A DNA stretch of 64,000 nt from NCBI RefSeq assembly GCF_014198245.1, contig NZ_JACIHE010000001.1, positions 558,001 through 622,000 on the forward strand. Direction: 5' to 3'. Below are positions 44,138 through 51,781 of the stretch, in pieces. Numbering within the stretch: position 1 is the stretch's first letter; each line of letters starts with the position of its first letter. The DNA comes from Bradyrhizobium sp. cir1. GTDB taxonomy: Bacteria > Pseudomonadota > Alphaproteobacteria > Rhizobiales > Xanthobacteraceae. The translations under genes were made by a program, and so were the position numbers. The notes under the pieces were generated by a model, which saw only the letters and a list, made by a program, of their open reading frames with translations, was not told where the DNA came from and ran no database searches.

Positions 44138-44258
44138 CGCAAACATCCCGTTAGAGAACGGCCTCGTTGATCGGAACCCCTGCCGTTGCTGTGATAGTCG
44201 GCCCAGCCGCATTTACGGTTCAACAGCCGCGTCTTCGGTTCCATCGTATGGCCTATGG

Positions 44259-44277
44259 CAGATTCCATCGGAATCTG
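44259..44277. promoter_or_regulatory. Inverted repeat in the caspase/AraC divergent region
   Basis: CAGATTCC-ATC-GGAATCTG, a perfect 8-base palindrome with a 3-base spacer, 50 bases before the AraC GTG. It is followed by a short T-run (GTTTTTCC), so it could be an operator or a weak attenuator hairpin; the sequence does not decide. Confidence 0.4.
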
Positions 44278-44326
44278 TTTTTCCTTAAGTTTTCCCGGGC
44301 AATCGTACCGGACGCGAGGGGCTGCC

Positions 44327-45310
44327 GTGTATCGCTGGTGTACCGACGAGGTCGAGCCGCATGACCGCTTCGACTATTGGCGTGAAGTCCGGTCCAAGGG
44401 CCTGTTCGGCGTCACCGCCGAGCTCGAGCGCGAGCGACGCGCGGACTTCTACGGTGAATTCTCGCTGCGCCAGTTCGGCGGCGCCGGCCTCGTCGAGCTG
44501 AAGGCCTCGCACTACACGGTCGAGCGCAGCACCTCCGATATCGCCTGCGCGCCGAGCGACAGCATCTGCGTCTACCAGCAGCTCGGCAGCGGCGGCTGGT
44601 TCGGCGGCATGCGCGGCAGCGATTTTTCGATCGCCAATGGCAGCTTCGCCACCAGCCATACCGACCTGCCCTATCGCACCCTGCCGCTCGGGGAAGGCGG
44701 CTTCCACCTGCGGATCCTGAAGATCCCGGTGAGCAGCATCCCGGCGCAGGACAAGCGCATGCGCGAGCTGTCGCCCCGAACGTTCAACGATCCCAGCCTG
44801 GCGCCCCTGCTCGGCGCCTGCTTTGCCGATCTCGATGAGGTGGCCGCAGCTGACGACGGAGCCAACGGCGCCCAGGCCTCCCTGGTGCAGGCCTCCTTGG
44901 TTCAGGCTCTGGCGCATCTGGCACTGATCGAGCGCGGCATCATGCGGCCGGGCAGCCGGCTCGGACAGGCTGCCCTGCGGACAGCCCGCCTGTCGCAGGC
45001 GCGGCGCCTGATCGCGCGCCACCTGCAAAATCCGGATCTTGCTCCGGCGATGGTCGCGGATCTGCTCGGTGTGTCCCTGCGGCACCTGCACATGCTGTTC
45101 GAGGCCGCCGAGAAGAGTTTTTCGCAGACCGTGACCGACGAACGCCTCAAGCAGAGCCGCCGCCTGATGCGCGAGGCCCCGGAGCGGCTGATCGCCGACA
45201 TCGCGACCGCCTGCGGCTTCGAGAGCCTGGCGACCTATTACCGGGTCTTCAATGCGGCCTACGGCATGGCCCCTGGCGACTTCCGGGCCCAGGGTTTCGA
45301 AGGGCATTAG
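44327..45310 (+). CDS. AraC-family regulator with AraC_binding_2-type sensor
   Basis: A 327-residue regulator. The N-terminal part (VEPHDRFDYWREVRSKGLFG, then ELERERRADFYGEFSLRQFG) is the cupin-like sensor of AraC proteins of the NitR/AlkR type; the C-terminal two-helix-turn-helix domain is at about 235-325 (PAMVADLLGVSLRHLHMLFE, then IADIATACGFESLATYYRVF). The GTG start at 44327 has GAGGGG five bases upstream and begins where homologues usually do. The ligand and targets are unknown; the caspase-like gene lies divergently. Confidence 0.88.
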   Translation: MYRWCTDEVEPHDRFDYWREVRSKGLFGVTAELERERRADFYGEFSLRQFGGAGLVELKASHYTVERSTSDIACAPSDSICVYQQLGSGGWFGGMRGSDFSIANGSFATSHTDLPYRTLPLGEGGFHLRILKIPVSSIPAQDKRMRELSPRTFNDPSLAPLLGACFADLDEVAAADDGANGAQASLVQASLVQALAHLALIERGIMRPGSRLGQAALRTARLSQARRLIARHLQNPDLAPAMVADLLGVSLRHLHMLFEAAEKSFSQTVTDERLKQSRRLMREAPERLIADIATACGFESLATYYRVFNAAYGMAPGDFRAQGFEGH

Positions 45311-45611
45311 CCAGTCTCCCCGGGTGACCGGCGCCCGGGCCTTGGCCGAGGCGGAAAACCTCAGCCAGCCCGTAATTTGGGCAAAAACCTCAGGGTTTTT
45401 AGGGCCTTCCCGCGCCTGCTCCATTGACTTTGGCCAATTCCCGCCTATGTTCCGTGGCGACGCAGCTCAGATCGAAGAGCGATTCCTGGGCCTTGCGCTT
45501 TGTTCGCGTGAGTCAGCACCCCCAGCTTCCTAGAGAGCGCGCCGTTTCGGGGTGGAACGCGACCAGCCTTATTACCCTCGATTCCGAACGGCGGTTTCGA
45601 CCAGAGGCTCA
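45311..45611. other. Leader of the DEAD-box helicase gene
   Basis: A 301-base stretch without a gene. It holds a promoter-like pair and about 155 bases of untranslated leader before the helicase ATG, plus a small AAAAACC/GGTTTTT hairpin near its start that could end the AraC message. Confidence 0.55.
45424..45451 (+). promoter_or_regulatory. Candidate promoter of the DEAD-box helicase gene
   Basis: TTGACT and, 16 bases on, TATGTT: a fair match to a housekeeping promoter. It predicts a leader of about 155 bases, long as for many cold- or RNA-regulated helicase genes. Confidence 0.5.
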
Positions 45612-47129
45612 ATGTCCTTTTCAAATCTCGGACTGTCCGAAAAAGTCCTCGCCGCAGTGGCGGCCACCGGTTACACCAACCCCACCCCCATTCAGGAACA
45701 GGCGATCCCCCACGTCCTCGCGCGCAAGGACGTGCTCGGCATCGCCCAGACCGGCACCGGCAAGACCGCGGCCTTCGTGCTGCCGATGCTCACCATCCTC
45801 GAGAAGGGGCGCGCCCGGGCGCGCATGCCGCGCACGCTGATCCTGGAGCCGACCCGCGAGCTCGCGGCGCAGGTGAAGGAAAACTTCGACCGCTACGGCG
45901 CCGGCCAGAAACTCAACGTCGCCCTCCTGATCGGCGGCGTCTCGTTCGGCGACCAGGATGCCAAGCTGATGCGCGGCGTCGACGTGCTGATCGCCACCCC
46001 GGGCCGCCTGCTCGACCACACCGAGCGCGGCGGCCTGCTGCTTACCGGCGTCGAGCTGCTCGTCATCGACGAAGCCGACCGCATGCTGGACATGGGCTTC
46101 ATTCCCGACATCGAGCGCATCTGCAAGCTCGTCCCCTTCACCCGGCAGACCCTGTTCTTCACCGCGACCATGCCGCCGGAAATCCGGCGCATCACCGAGG
46201 CCTTCCTGCACAATCCGCAGAAGGTCGAAGTCTCCCGCCCCGCTACCACTGCCGTCACCGTCACGCAGGCCCAGGTGCCCGCCGGACGCGAGGCGCACGA
46301 GAAGCGCGAATTGCTTCGCCGCCTGCTGCGCGAGGCCAAGGACCTCAAGAACGCGATCATCTTCTGCAATCGCAAGCGCGAGGTCGCGATCGTTCACAAA
46401 TCGCTTCAGAAGCACGGCTTCAGCGTCGGCGCCCTGCATGGCGACATGGATCAGCCGGCCCGCATGGCCGCGCTCGACCAGTTCCGCAAGGGCGAGCTGC
46501 CGCTCCTCGTCGCCTCCGACGTCGCCGCCCGCGGCCTCGACATTCCCGAGGTCAGCCACGTCTTCAATTTCGATGTCCCCCACCACGCCGATGACTACGT
46601 CCACCGCATCGGCCGCACCGGCCGTGCAGGCCGCACCGGCACCGCGATCTCGATCGTGACGCCGCTCGACCAGAAGTCGATGGCGGCGATCGAGAAGCTG
46701 ATCGGCCAGAGCATTCCGCGCGCCGAAGGCGACTACGAAGTGCACGCAGAAGCCGGCGATGCGACCGAGCGTCCGCGCGAGCAGCGCGGCCGCGAGCGCT
46801 CGCGTGGCGGACGCGGCAAGCCGCAACGCGGCGGCCGCGATCGTGAGCGCAGCCACGAGCCGCGCGAAGCGCGTGGTGAGGCAAGGCACTCAGCCGAGGC
46901 ACGGCCCGCCGCCGAGGCGAGGCCTGCACGCGAGGCAAGACCTCCGCGCGAAGCCAGGCCATCATCCGAGCCGCGTCATGGTGCGCGGGCGCCGGCCAAC
47001 AATTCGCATGTGCCGTCGATCGGCCGTCCCGAGCCGCGCCGCCAGCGCGAGGTCGACACCGAGCCGGGAGATCATTCGCACCTGCCGGCGTTCCTGCTGC
47101 GGCCGGTTCGCTCCCCCGCCGGCGCCTGA
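45612..47129 (+). CDS. DEAD-box RNA helicase (RhlE-like)
   Basis: ATP-dependent RNA helicase of 505 residues. Motif Q (NPTPIQEQAIP), I (AQTGTGKTAAF), Ia PTRELA, II DEAD in VIDEADRMLDMGF, III TAT (FFTATM), and in lobe 2 SDVAARGLDIP (V) and HRIGRTGRAG (VI) are all present. After about residue 380 comes a disordered Arg/Glu-rich tail with RGRERSRGGRGKPQRGGRD, then EARP repeats, and a conserved tip HSHLPAFLLRPVR. The tail probably binds RNA. The ATG is at 45612, GAGG upstream. Confidence 0.95.
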   Translation: MSFSNLGLSEKVLAAVAATGYTNPTPIQEQAIPHVLARKDVLGIAQTGTGKTAAFVLPMLTILEKGRARARMPRTLILEPTRELAAQVKENFDRYGAGQKLNVALLIGGVSFGDQDAKLMRGVDVLIATPGRLLDHTERGGLLLTGVELLVIDEADRMLDMGFIPDIERICKLVPFTRQTLFFTATMPPEIRRITEAFLHNPQKVEVSRPATTAVTVTQAQVPAGREAHEKRELLRRLLREAKDLKNAIIFCNRKREVAIVHKSLQKHGFSVGALHGDMDQPARMAALDQFRKGELPLLVASDVAARGLDIPEVSHVFNFDVPHHADDYVHRIGRTGRAGRTGTAISIVTPLDQKSMAAIEKLIGQSIPRAEGDYEVHAEAGDATERPREQRGRERSRGGRGKPQRGGRDRERSHEPREARGEARHSAEARPAAEARPAREARPPREARPSSEPRHGARAPANNSHVPSIGRPEPRRQREVDTEPGDHSHLPAFLLRPVRSPAGA

Positions 47130-47292
47130 AGCGCGACGCGCTTCAGGCTGGTTGAGACAGACTGCCGCACACTTTTTCAGATGCATTCGTGAACGTATAT
47201 TTACGGGGTGTTCACGATCGTCCGTTAGCCTACGAACATAATTTAAGCATTACTGCGGTCGAGGGCGCACCGACCGCTGTGGGGTATGTTCC

Positions 47293-48360
47293 GTGGTCAA
47301 GGTTCTCGACGAACACGAACGCACGATGGCGTTCGCCGAGGTAGCGCTCGGTCAGATCCGCTCGCTCCGCCAAACTGCAATTCCCCGCAATTACGAGATC
47401 TGGTACGTCTACGCCACCGGCTACAACGCACCGCTCAACAAGATCATCAACGAGACGCTGGCGCGCCACGGCAAGCTGACCGAAGCCGATCTCGAGCAGA
47501 TCTACGAGACCTATCTCTCCCACATCAAGACCACCGACCGCATCGACAAGGTCGGCGCGCGCGTCATCGGCGAGATCGACGACGTGATGCGCGTACTCAG
47601 CGATGCGCTCGGGATGACCGGCTCCTACGATACAAGCCTGTCGGACGCGTCCGAAAAGCTGTCGTCGGCCAAGAGCCGCGAGCAGATCAAGGCGATCGTC
47701 GAGACGCTGCTGCGTTCGACCCGCGAGATGCGCGAGACCAACAAGGCGCTGGAGGACCGGCTGACGCTGTCGAAGAGCGAGATCAGCAATCTCCAGCAGA
47801 GCCTCGAGGCGATCCGCGCCGAGAGCCTGACCGACCCGCTCACGGGCCTCGGCAACCGCAAATATTTCGACCGCATGATCGGCATGGCCGTGCAGAGCGC
47901 GCTCGCCTCGGGCGAGCCGCTGTCGCTGCTGCTGTTCGACATCGATCACTTCAAGTCGTTCAACGATTCCTACGGCCATCTCACCGGCGACCAGGTGCTG
48001 AGGCTCGTCGGCCTGTCGCTGAAACAGACCATCAAGGGCCAGGACATCACCGCCCGTTACGGCGGCGAGGAATTCGCGGTGGTGCTGCCCAACACCGCGC
48101 TGCGCCAGGCCCTGACCGTCGCCGATCACATCCGCCGCGCGGTGATGGCGAAGGAATTGAAGAAGAAGTCGACCGGCGAGATCCTCGGTCGCGTCACCAT
48201 CTCCGTCGGCGTCTCCCTGCTCAAGCAGGGCGACGACACCGACGCGCTGATCGAGCGTGCGGACGCCTGCCTCTACGCCGCCAAGCGCAACGGCCGCAAC
48301 CGCGTGATCTGCGAAGCCGATCCGGAATTCGCGGTCGAGAGCCACAGCCGGGTGGCGTGA
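47293..48360 (+). CDS. GGDEF diguanylate cyclase, cytosolic
   Basis: A 355-residue protein with no membrane segment. The N-terminal 150 residues are helical (EVALGQIRSLRQTAIPRNYE and later coiled coil ETLLRSTREMRETNKALE). The C-terminal GGDEF domain has the active signature GGEEF at 257-261 and DPLTGLGNRKYFDRM at its start, so synthesis of c-di-GMP from GTP is expected. The inhibitory site normally RxxD is KGQD (248-251), so product inhibition may be weak. The GTG start follows a GGGG site. Confidence 0.93.
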   Translation: MVKVLDEHERTMAFAEVALGQIRSLRQTAIPRNYEIWYVYATGYNAPLNKIINETLARHGKLTEADLEQIYETYLSHIKTTDRIDKVGARVIGEIDDVMRVLSDALGMTGSYDTSLSDASEKLSSAKSREQIKAIVETLLRSTREMRETNKALEDRLTLSKSEISNLQQSLEAIRAESLTDPLTGLGNRKYFDRMIGMAVQSALASGEPLSLLLFDIDHFKSFNDSYGHLTGDQVLRLVGLSLKQTIKGQDITARYGGEEFAVVLPNTALRQALTVADHIRRAVMAKELKKKSTGEILGRVTISVGVSLLKQGDDTDALIERADACLYAAKRNGRNRVICEADPEFAVESHSRVA

Positions 48361-48439
48361 GCAGAGCCGCGCCCGTGCTTGACATTCCAGACTGACGACC
48401 GACATGTTCCTCGCCGCCTGACCGCGAGGACCTTGCGTC

Positions 48440-48970
48440 TTGCCCAATCCCCATGACTTCCACACGCCGCAACCGTCCTACACCAGGGACGAACTGCTGA
48501 GATCGAGCGAAGGCGGCTATTTCGGCCCGGGCAATGCGCAATTGCCGGCCCCGCCGATGCTGATGATGGACCGCATCACCGAGATCAGTCTTGACGGCGG
48601 AGAATTCGGCAAGGGCCATATCGTCGGCGAACTCGACGTCATACCAGGCCACTGGTTCTTCGATTGCCACTTTCGCGGCGACCCGCTGATGCCGCCGTCC
48701 CTGGGGCTCGACGCCATGTGGCAGATGATCGGCTATTGGCTCGGCTGGTCGGGCTCCCCCGGCAAGGGCCGCGCCATCGGCGTCGGCGAAGTCGAATGCA
48801 CGGGCGAAATCACACCCGACACAAAGCGCGTGCACTACGAGGTCGCGATGCGCATGGTCCGGCGCGGCAAGCTCGTGCTCGGAATTGCCGACGGCCGCGT
48901 GCTTGCCGACGGCACCTGCATCTTCACGGCCAAGGACATGAGGGTCGGCCTGACCAAGGCCGCGGATTGA
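48440..48970 (+). CDS. FabA-family dehydratase paralogue with altered active-site loop
   Basis: Related to 3-hydroxydecanoyl-ACP dehydratase/isomerase, 176 residues. The block [19 protein letters not shown] aligns with E. coli FabA; catalytic His77 and Asp91 are conserved with the right spacing. However, the usual MPGC is MPPS: the glycine whose backbone NH helps form the oxyanion hole is a proline. The start is TTG with GAGGA 9-10 bases upstream; no in-frame ATG is near. The usual partners fabB and fabI are not adjacent, so it may be a second, specialised FabA. Confidence 0.85.
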   Translation: MPNPHDFHTPQPSYTRDELLRSSEGGYFGPGNAQLPAPPMLMMDRITEISLDGGEFGKGHIVGELDVIPGHWFFDCHFRGDPLMPPSLGLDAMWQMIGYWLGWSGSPGKGRAIGVGEVECTGEITPDTKRVHYEVAMRMVRRGKLVLGIADGRVLADGTCIFTAKDMRVGLTKAAD

Positions 48971-48982
48971 AGTCTCAGGTCT

Positions 48983-49103
48983 CGTAGGGTGGGCAAAGGC
49001 GCGCAAGCGCCGTGCCCACCATCAGGGCCGGCGCAAGGAATGGGGCACGCTTCCGCCTTCGCTCTACGAGCTTCGGCGGACAAGTCGCTTTGCCCACCCT
49101 ACC
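48983..49103. repeat. Intergenic repeat, family F, end overlaps the tfoX-type stop codon
   Basis: Ends CGTAGGGTGGGCAAAG and CTTTGCCCACCCTACC are inverted, with AAGGCGCGCAAGCGCC inside. The last TAG on the minus strand is the stop codon of the TfoX-domain gene. Confidence 0.85.
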
Positions 49104-49533
49104 GCACCGTTCTCCTGGTTGCTTTCTTGGCCGAACGCTTCTTGGCAGCGGGCTTCTTCGCCGTTGCCTTTTTCGCTGGCTTGCTCGCCCCCTTCTTCGC
49201 CTTCGGCCGCTTCTTCACCTTGGCACGCTGGGCGGCGGCGAGCGCCGCCCTCGCCCATTGGGCAAGCTCCGCCGAATCGTCGAACAGGCGCGCGGGCAGC
49301 TCCCAGTAGGAGTTGACCACCACGGTCTTGGCGCGGGTCGAATACTGGAACGGTTTTGAGCCTTCGGCTTCAAAGTCCGGGATGGTCACCTCGTCGGCGC
49401 GCAAGAACAGGCCGGCACGCAGCGACAGCGCGAAATTGGTGCCGTCGGCGGAGATGCCGTAGCCGGAGAACATTTTTCGGATGGTGACGGGGCCAAAATC
49501 GGCGAACAGGTCGATCAGGAATTCGCGGTCCAT
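49099..49533 (-). CDS. TfoX N-terminal domain protein with Lys/Ala tail
   Basis: A 144-residue protein. Residues 1-95 form a TfoX/Sxy N-terminal domain (FGPVTIRKMFSGYGISADGT, then KPFQYSTRAKTVVVNSYWEL). The remainder is a basic tail of AKK/PAKK repeats like histone H1, which probably binds nucleic acid. The second half of Sxy is absent, as in many short bacterial TfoX proteins. The stop codon lies in the family F repeat. Function unknown; in gammaproteobacteria full-length Sxy controls competence. Confidence 0.85.
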   Translation of the reverse strand: MDREFLIDLFADFGPVTIRKMFSGYGISADGTNFALSLRAGLFLRADEVTIPDFEAEGSKPFQYSTRAKTVVVNSYWELPARLFDDSAELAQWARAALAAAQRAKVKKRPKAKKGASKPAKKATAKKPAAKKRSAKKATRRTVR

Positions 49534-49554
49534 GGCCCAACTCTCTCCCCACCG

Positions 49555-49691
49555 TCGTCCTGGCGAAAGCCAGGACCCATTACCCCAGGGAGGAGTTTAA
49601 CGAAGACTGCCCGTCACGCCAGCGTTGGTACTGACACCGCCCATCACCGAGAGATCACGCGGTATGGGTCCTGGCTTTCCGCCAGGACGAC
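49555..49691. repeat. Intergenic palindromic repeat, family G
   Basis: Begins GTCGTCCTGGCGAAAGCCAGGACCCA and ends TGGGTCCTGGCTTTCCGCCAGGACGAC; the two ends are inverted. It fills the gap between the TfoX-type gene start and the sufA stop. Confidence 0.85.
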
Positions 49692-49717
49692 AGCGGAGTG
49701 AAACGAGAGCGCCGAGC

Positions 49718-50116
49718 TTACCCGTCGATCTTGGCCGGCCGCAGCTCGACCGACTCGCCGCAGCCGCAGGCGGAGACCTGGTTGGGATTGTTGAAGACGA
49801 ACTGGGCCTGCATCTTGTCGGCCTTGTAGTCCATCTCGGTGCCGAGCAGGAACAGCACGGCCTTGGGATCGACCAGGATCTTGACGCCCTTGTCCTCGAC
49901 GACCTCGTCGGTCGGGCGGATTTCGTGGGCGTATTCGACCGTGTAGGACTGACCGGCGCAGCCGCCGTTCTTCACGCCGACGCGCAAGCCCACGATCTCG
50001 GAGTCCGCACGCTGGGTCAGCTCGGTGATGCGCTGGGCAGCTGCATCCGTCAACCGCATCACCTGCGGGCGCGGCCGCCGGGGTTTTGGTGAGGATGCTG
50101 GTGTTGCCTGGGTCAT
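49718..50116 (-). CDS. sufA: A-type Fe-S carrier (HesB/IscA family)
   Basis: A 132-residue A-type carrier. The three cysteine ligands are Cys in KNGGCAGQSY and the C-terminal pair CGCG. It accepts or passes an Fe-S cluster in the Suf machinery. It is the last gene of the suf operon, 49 bases after sufT. A proline/arginine-rich N-terminal extension precedes the domain. Confidence 0.93.
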   Translation of the reverse strand: MTQATPASSPKPRRPRPQVMRLTDAAAQRITELTQRADSEIVGLRVGVKNGGCAGQSYTVEYAHEIRPTDEVVEDKGVKILVDPKAVLFLLGTEMDYKADKMQAQFVFNNPNQVSACGCGESVELRPAKIDG

Positions 50117-50165
50117 GTTATTTATGTGGTCCGTTGCAGAACGAATTCAATGCGCGTTGAGACCG

Positions 50166-50537
50166 TCACCACATGTTGAGGACAAGGCGGGCCTCGTCGC
50201 TCATGCGCTCGGGCGACCACGGCGGCTCCCAGACGACCTTGACGTCGACCACCCCGACGCCGGGGACGCTGGCGACCGCGTTCTCGACCATGGTCGGCAG
50301 CTCGCCGGCGGCCGGACAGTTCGGCGTCGTCAGCGTCATCTGGACATCGACGGAGCGGTCGTCCTTGATCTCGACCTTGTAGATCAGGCCGAGCTCGTAG
50401 ATGTCGGCCGGGATTTCCGGGTCGAACACGGTCTTGAGTCCGGCAATGATCTCGCGGGTCAGCCGCTCGGTCTCCTCCGGCGGCAGCGCCGAATGGGTCT
50501 CCATCGGATTGGCTTTGATTTCGGCCGTGTCACTCAT
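50166..50537 (-). CDS. sufT: SUF system assembly protein SufT (DUF59/MIP18)
   Basis: A 123-residue MIP18-like protein: DPEIPADIYELGLIYKVEI, then VQMTLTTPNCPAAGELPTMV with the conserved cysteine, and VVWEPPWSPERMSDEARL. It helps mature Fe-S proteins. Its start overlaps the sufS stop by four bases (ATGA), showing coupling. Confidence 0.93.
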   Translation of the reverse strand: MSDTAEIKANPMETHSALPPEETERLTREIIAGLKTVFDPEIPADIYELGLIYKVEIKDDRSVDVQMTLTTPNCPAAGELPTMVENAVASVPGVGVVDVKVVWEPPWSPERMSDEARLVLNMW

Positions 50538-51781
50538 GCGAACAAATCCCGCGCCTTCAGCAGCGCCTGTGCCAGATGATCGACTTCTTCCCGCGTATTA
50601 TACATGCCGAACGAGGCCCGGCATGTCGCCGTGACGTTGAACCGCTCTAAAAGCGGCATGACGCAATGGGTACCGGCGCGCACGGCGATGCCCTGGCGGT
50701 CAATCACGGTGGCGACGTCGTGGGCATGCGCGCCCTTGAGCTCAAAGGAGATCACCGGCCCCTTGCCCCGTGCCGTGCCGATCAGCCGCAAAGAGTTGAT
50801 CTCGCGGAGCCGATCCTGGGCGTAGGTGACGAGATCGTGCTCATGCGCGGCGATGCGCTCCTTGCCGATCGAATTGACGTAGTCGATGGCCGCGCCAAGG
50901 CCGACGGCCTCGACGATCGCGGGCGTGCCCGCCTCGAACTTGTGCGGGGGATCGCCATAGGTGACGACCTCGCGCGACACCTCGCGGATCATCTCGCCGC
51001 CGCCGTTGAAGGGGCGCATCGCGACCAGGTGATCGTACTTGGCCCAGAGCACGCCGATGCCGGTGGGACCATAGACCTTGTGGCCGGTGAAGACGTAGAA
51101 GTCGCAGCCGATGTCCCGGACGTCGACCGGAATATGCACGGCGCCCTGGCTGCCGTCGACCAGCACGGGAATCCCGCGGCCGTGGGCGATTCTGACGACG
51201 TCCTTGACCGGCACGATGGTGCCGAGCGCATTCGACATCTGCGTGATCGCGACCAGCTTGGTCTTCGATGTCAGCAGCTTCTCGAACTCGTCGATGAGGA
51301 AATTGCCCTCGTCGTCGACCGGCGCCCACTTGATCACGGCGCCCTGGCGTTCCCGCAAGAAATGCCACGGCACGATGTTGGAGTGGTGCTCCATGATCGA
51401 GATGACGATCTCGTCGCCTTCCCCGATGTTCGGCCCGCCCCAGGACGAGGCGACCAGATTGATCGCTTCCGTCGCGTTACGGGTGAAGATCACTTCCTCA
51501 GGTCGCGGCGCGTTGATGAACTGCGCGACCTTGGCGCGGCCACCCTCATAAGCTTCGGTCGCGGCGTTGGCGAGGTAGTGCAGGCCGCGATGCACGTTGG
51601 CGTATTCGCTCGTATAGGCCCGCGTCATGCGGTCGAGCACCGACTGCGGCTTCTGCGCCGAGGCGGCGTTGTCGAGATAGACCAGCGGCTTGCCGTAGAC
51701 CTGCATCGCGAGCGCGGGAAAGTCCTGGCGCACGCGCGCAACGTCATAGGCGCCGTTCTTGACTGCCGGATGCGTGCTCAT
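50534..51781 (-). CDS. sufS: Group II cysteine desulfurase SufS
   Basis: Releases sulfur from cysteine for cluster assembly. At 415 residues, PLP-binding Lys is in FTGHKVYGPTGIG (about residue 233), and the catalytic Cys is in RAGTHCVMPLLE near 370, with the usual GGGEMIREVS. Start and stop both overlap neighbours by four bases. SufE or SufU, which accept its persulfide, is not in the window. Confidence 0.95.
   Translation of the reverse strand: MSTHPAVKNGAYDVARVRQDFPALAMQVYGKPLVYLDNAASAQKPQSVLDRMTRAYTSEYANVHRGLHYLANAATEAYEGGRAKVAQFINAPRPEEVIFTRNATEAINLVASSWGGPNIGEGDEIVISIMEHHSNIVPWHFLRERQGAVIKWAPVDDEGNFLIDEFEKLLTSKTKLVAITQMSNALGTIVPVKDVVRIAHGRGIPVLVDGSQGAVHIPVDVRDIGCDFYVFTGHKVYGPTGIGVLWAKYDHLVAMRPFNGGGEMIREVSREVVTYGDPPHKFEAGTPAIVEAVGLGAAIDYVNSIGKERIAAHEHDLVTYAQDRLREINSLRLIGTARGKGPVISFELKGAHAHDVATVIDRQGIAVRAGTHCVMPLLERFNVTATCRASFGMYNTREEVDHLAQALLKARDLFA

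Noticed and set aside
44259..44283. Palindrome plus T-run as the terminator of a gene
   Set aside because: No gene ends before it on the plus strand and the T-run is short; kept only as a possible operator or attenuator.
46890..46990. Tandem EARP codon repeats as a CRISPR-like array
   Set aside because: Repeats are in frame with the helicase tail, short and unevenly spaced, with no spacers or cas genes.
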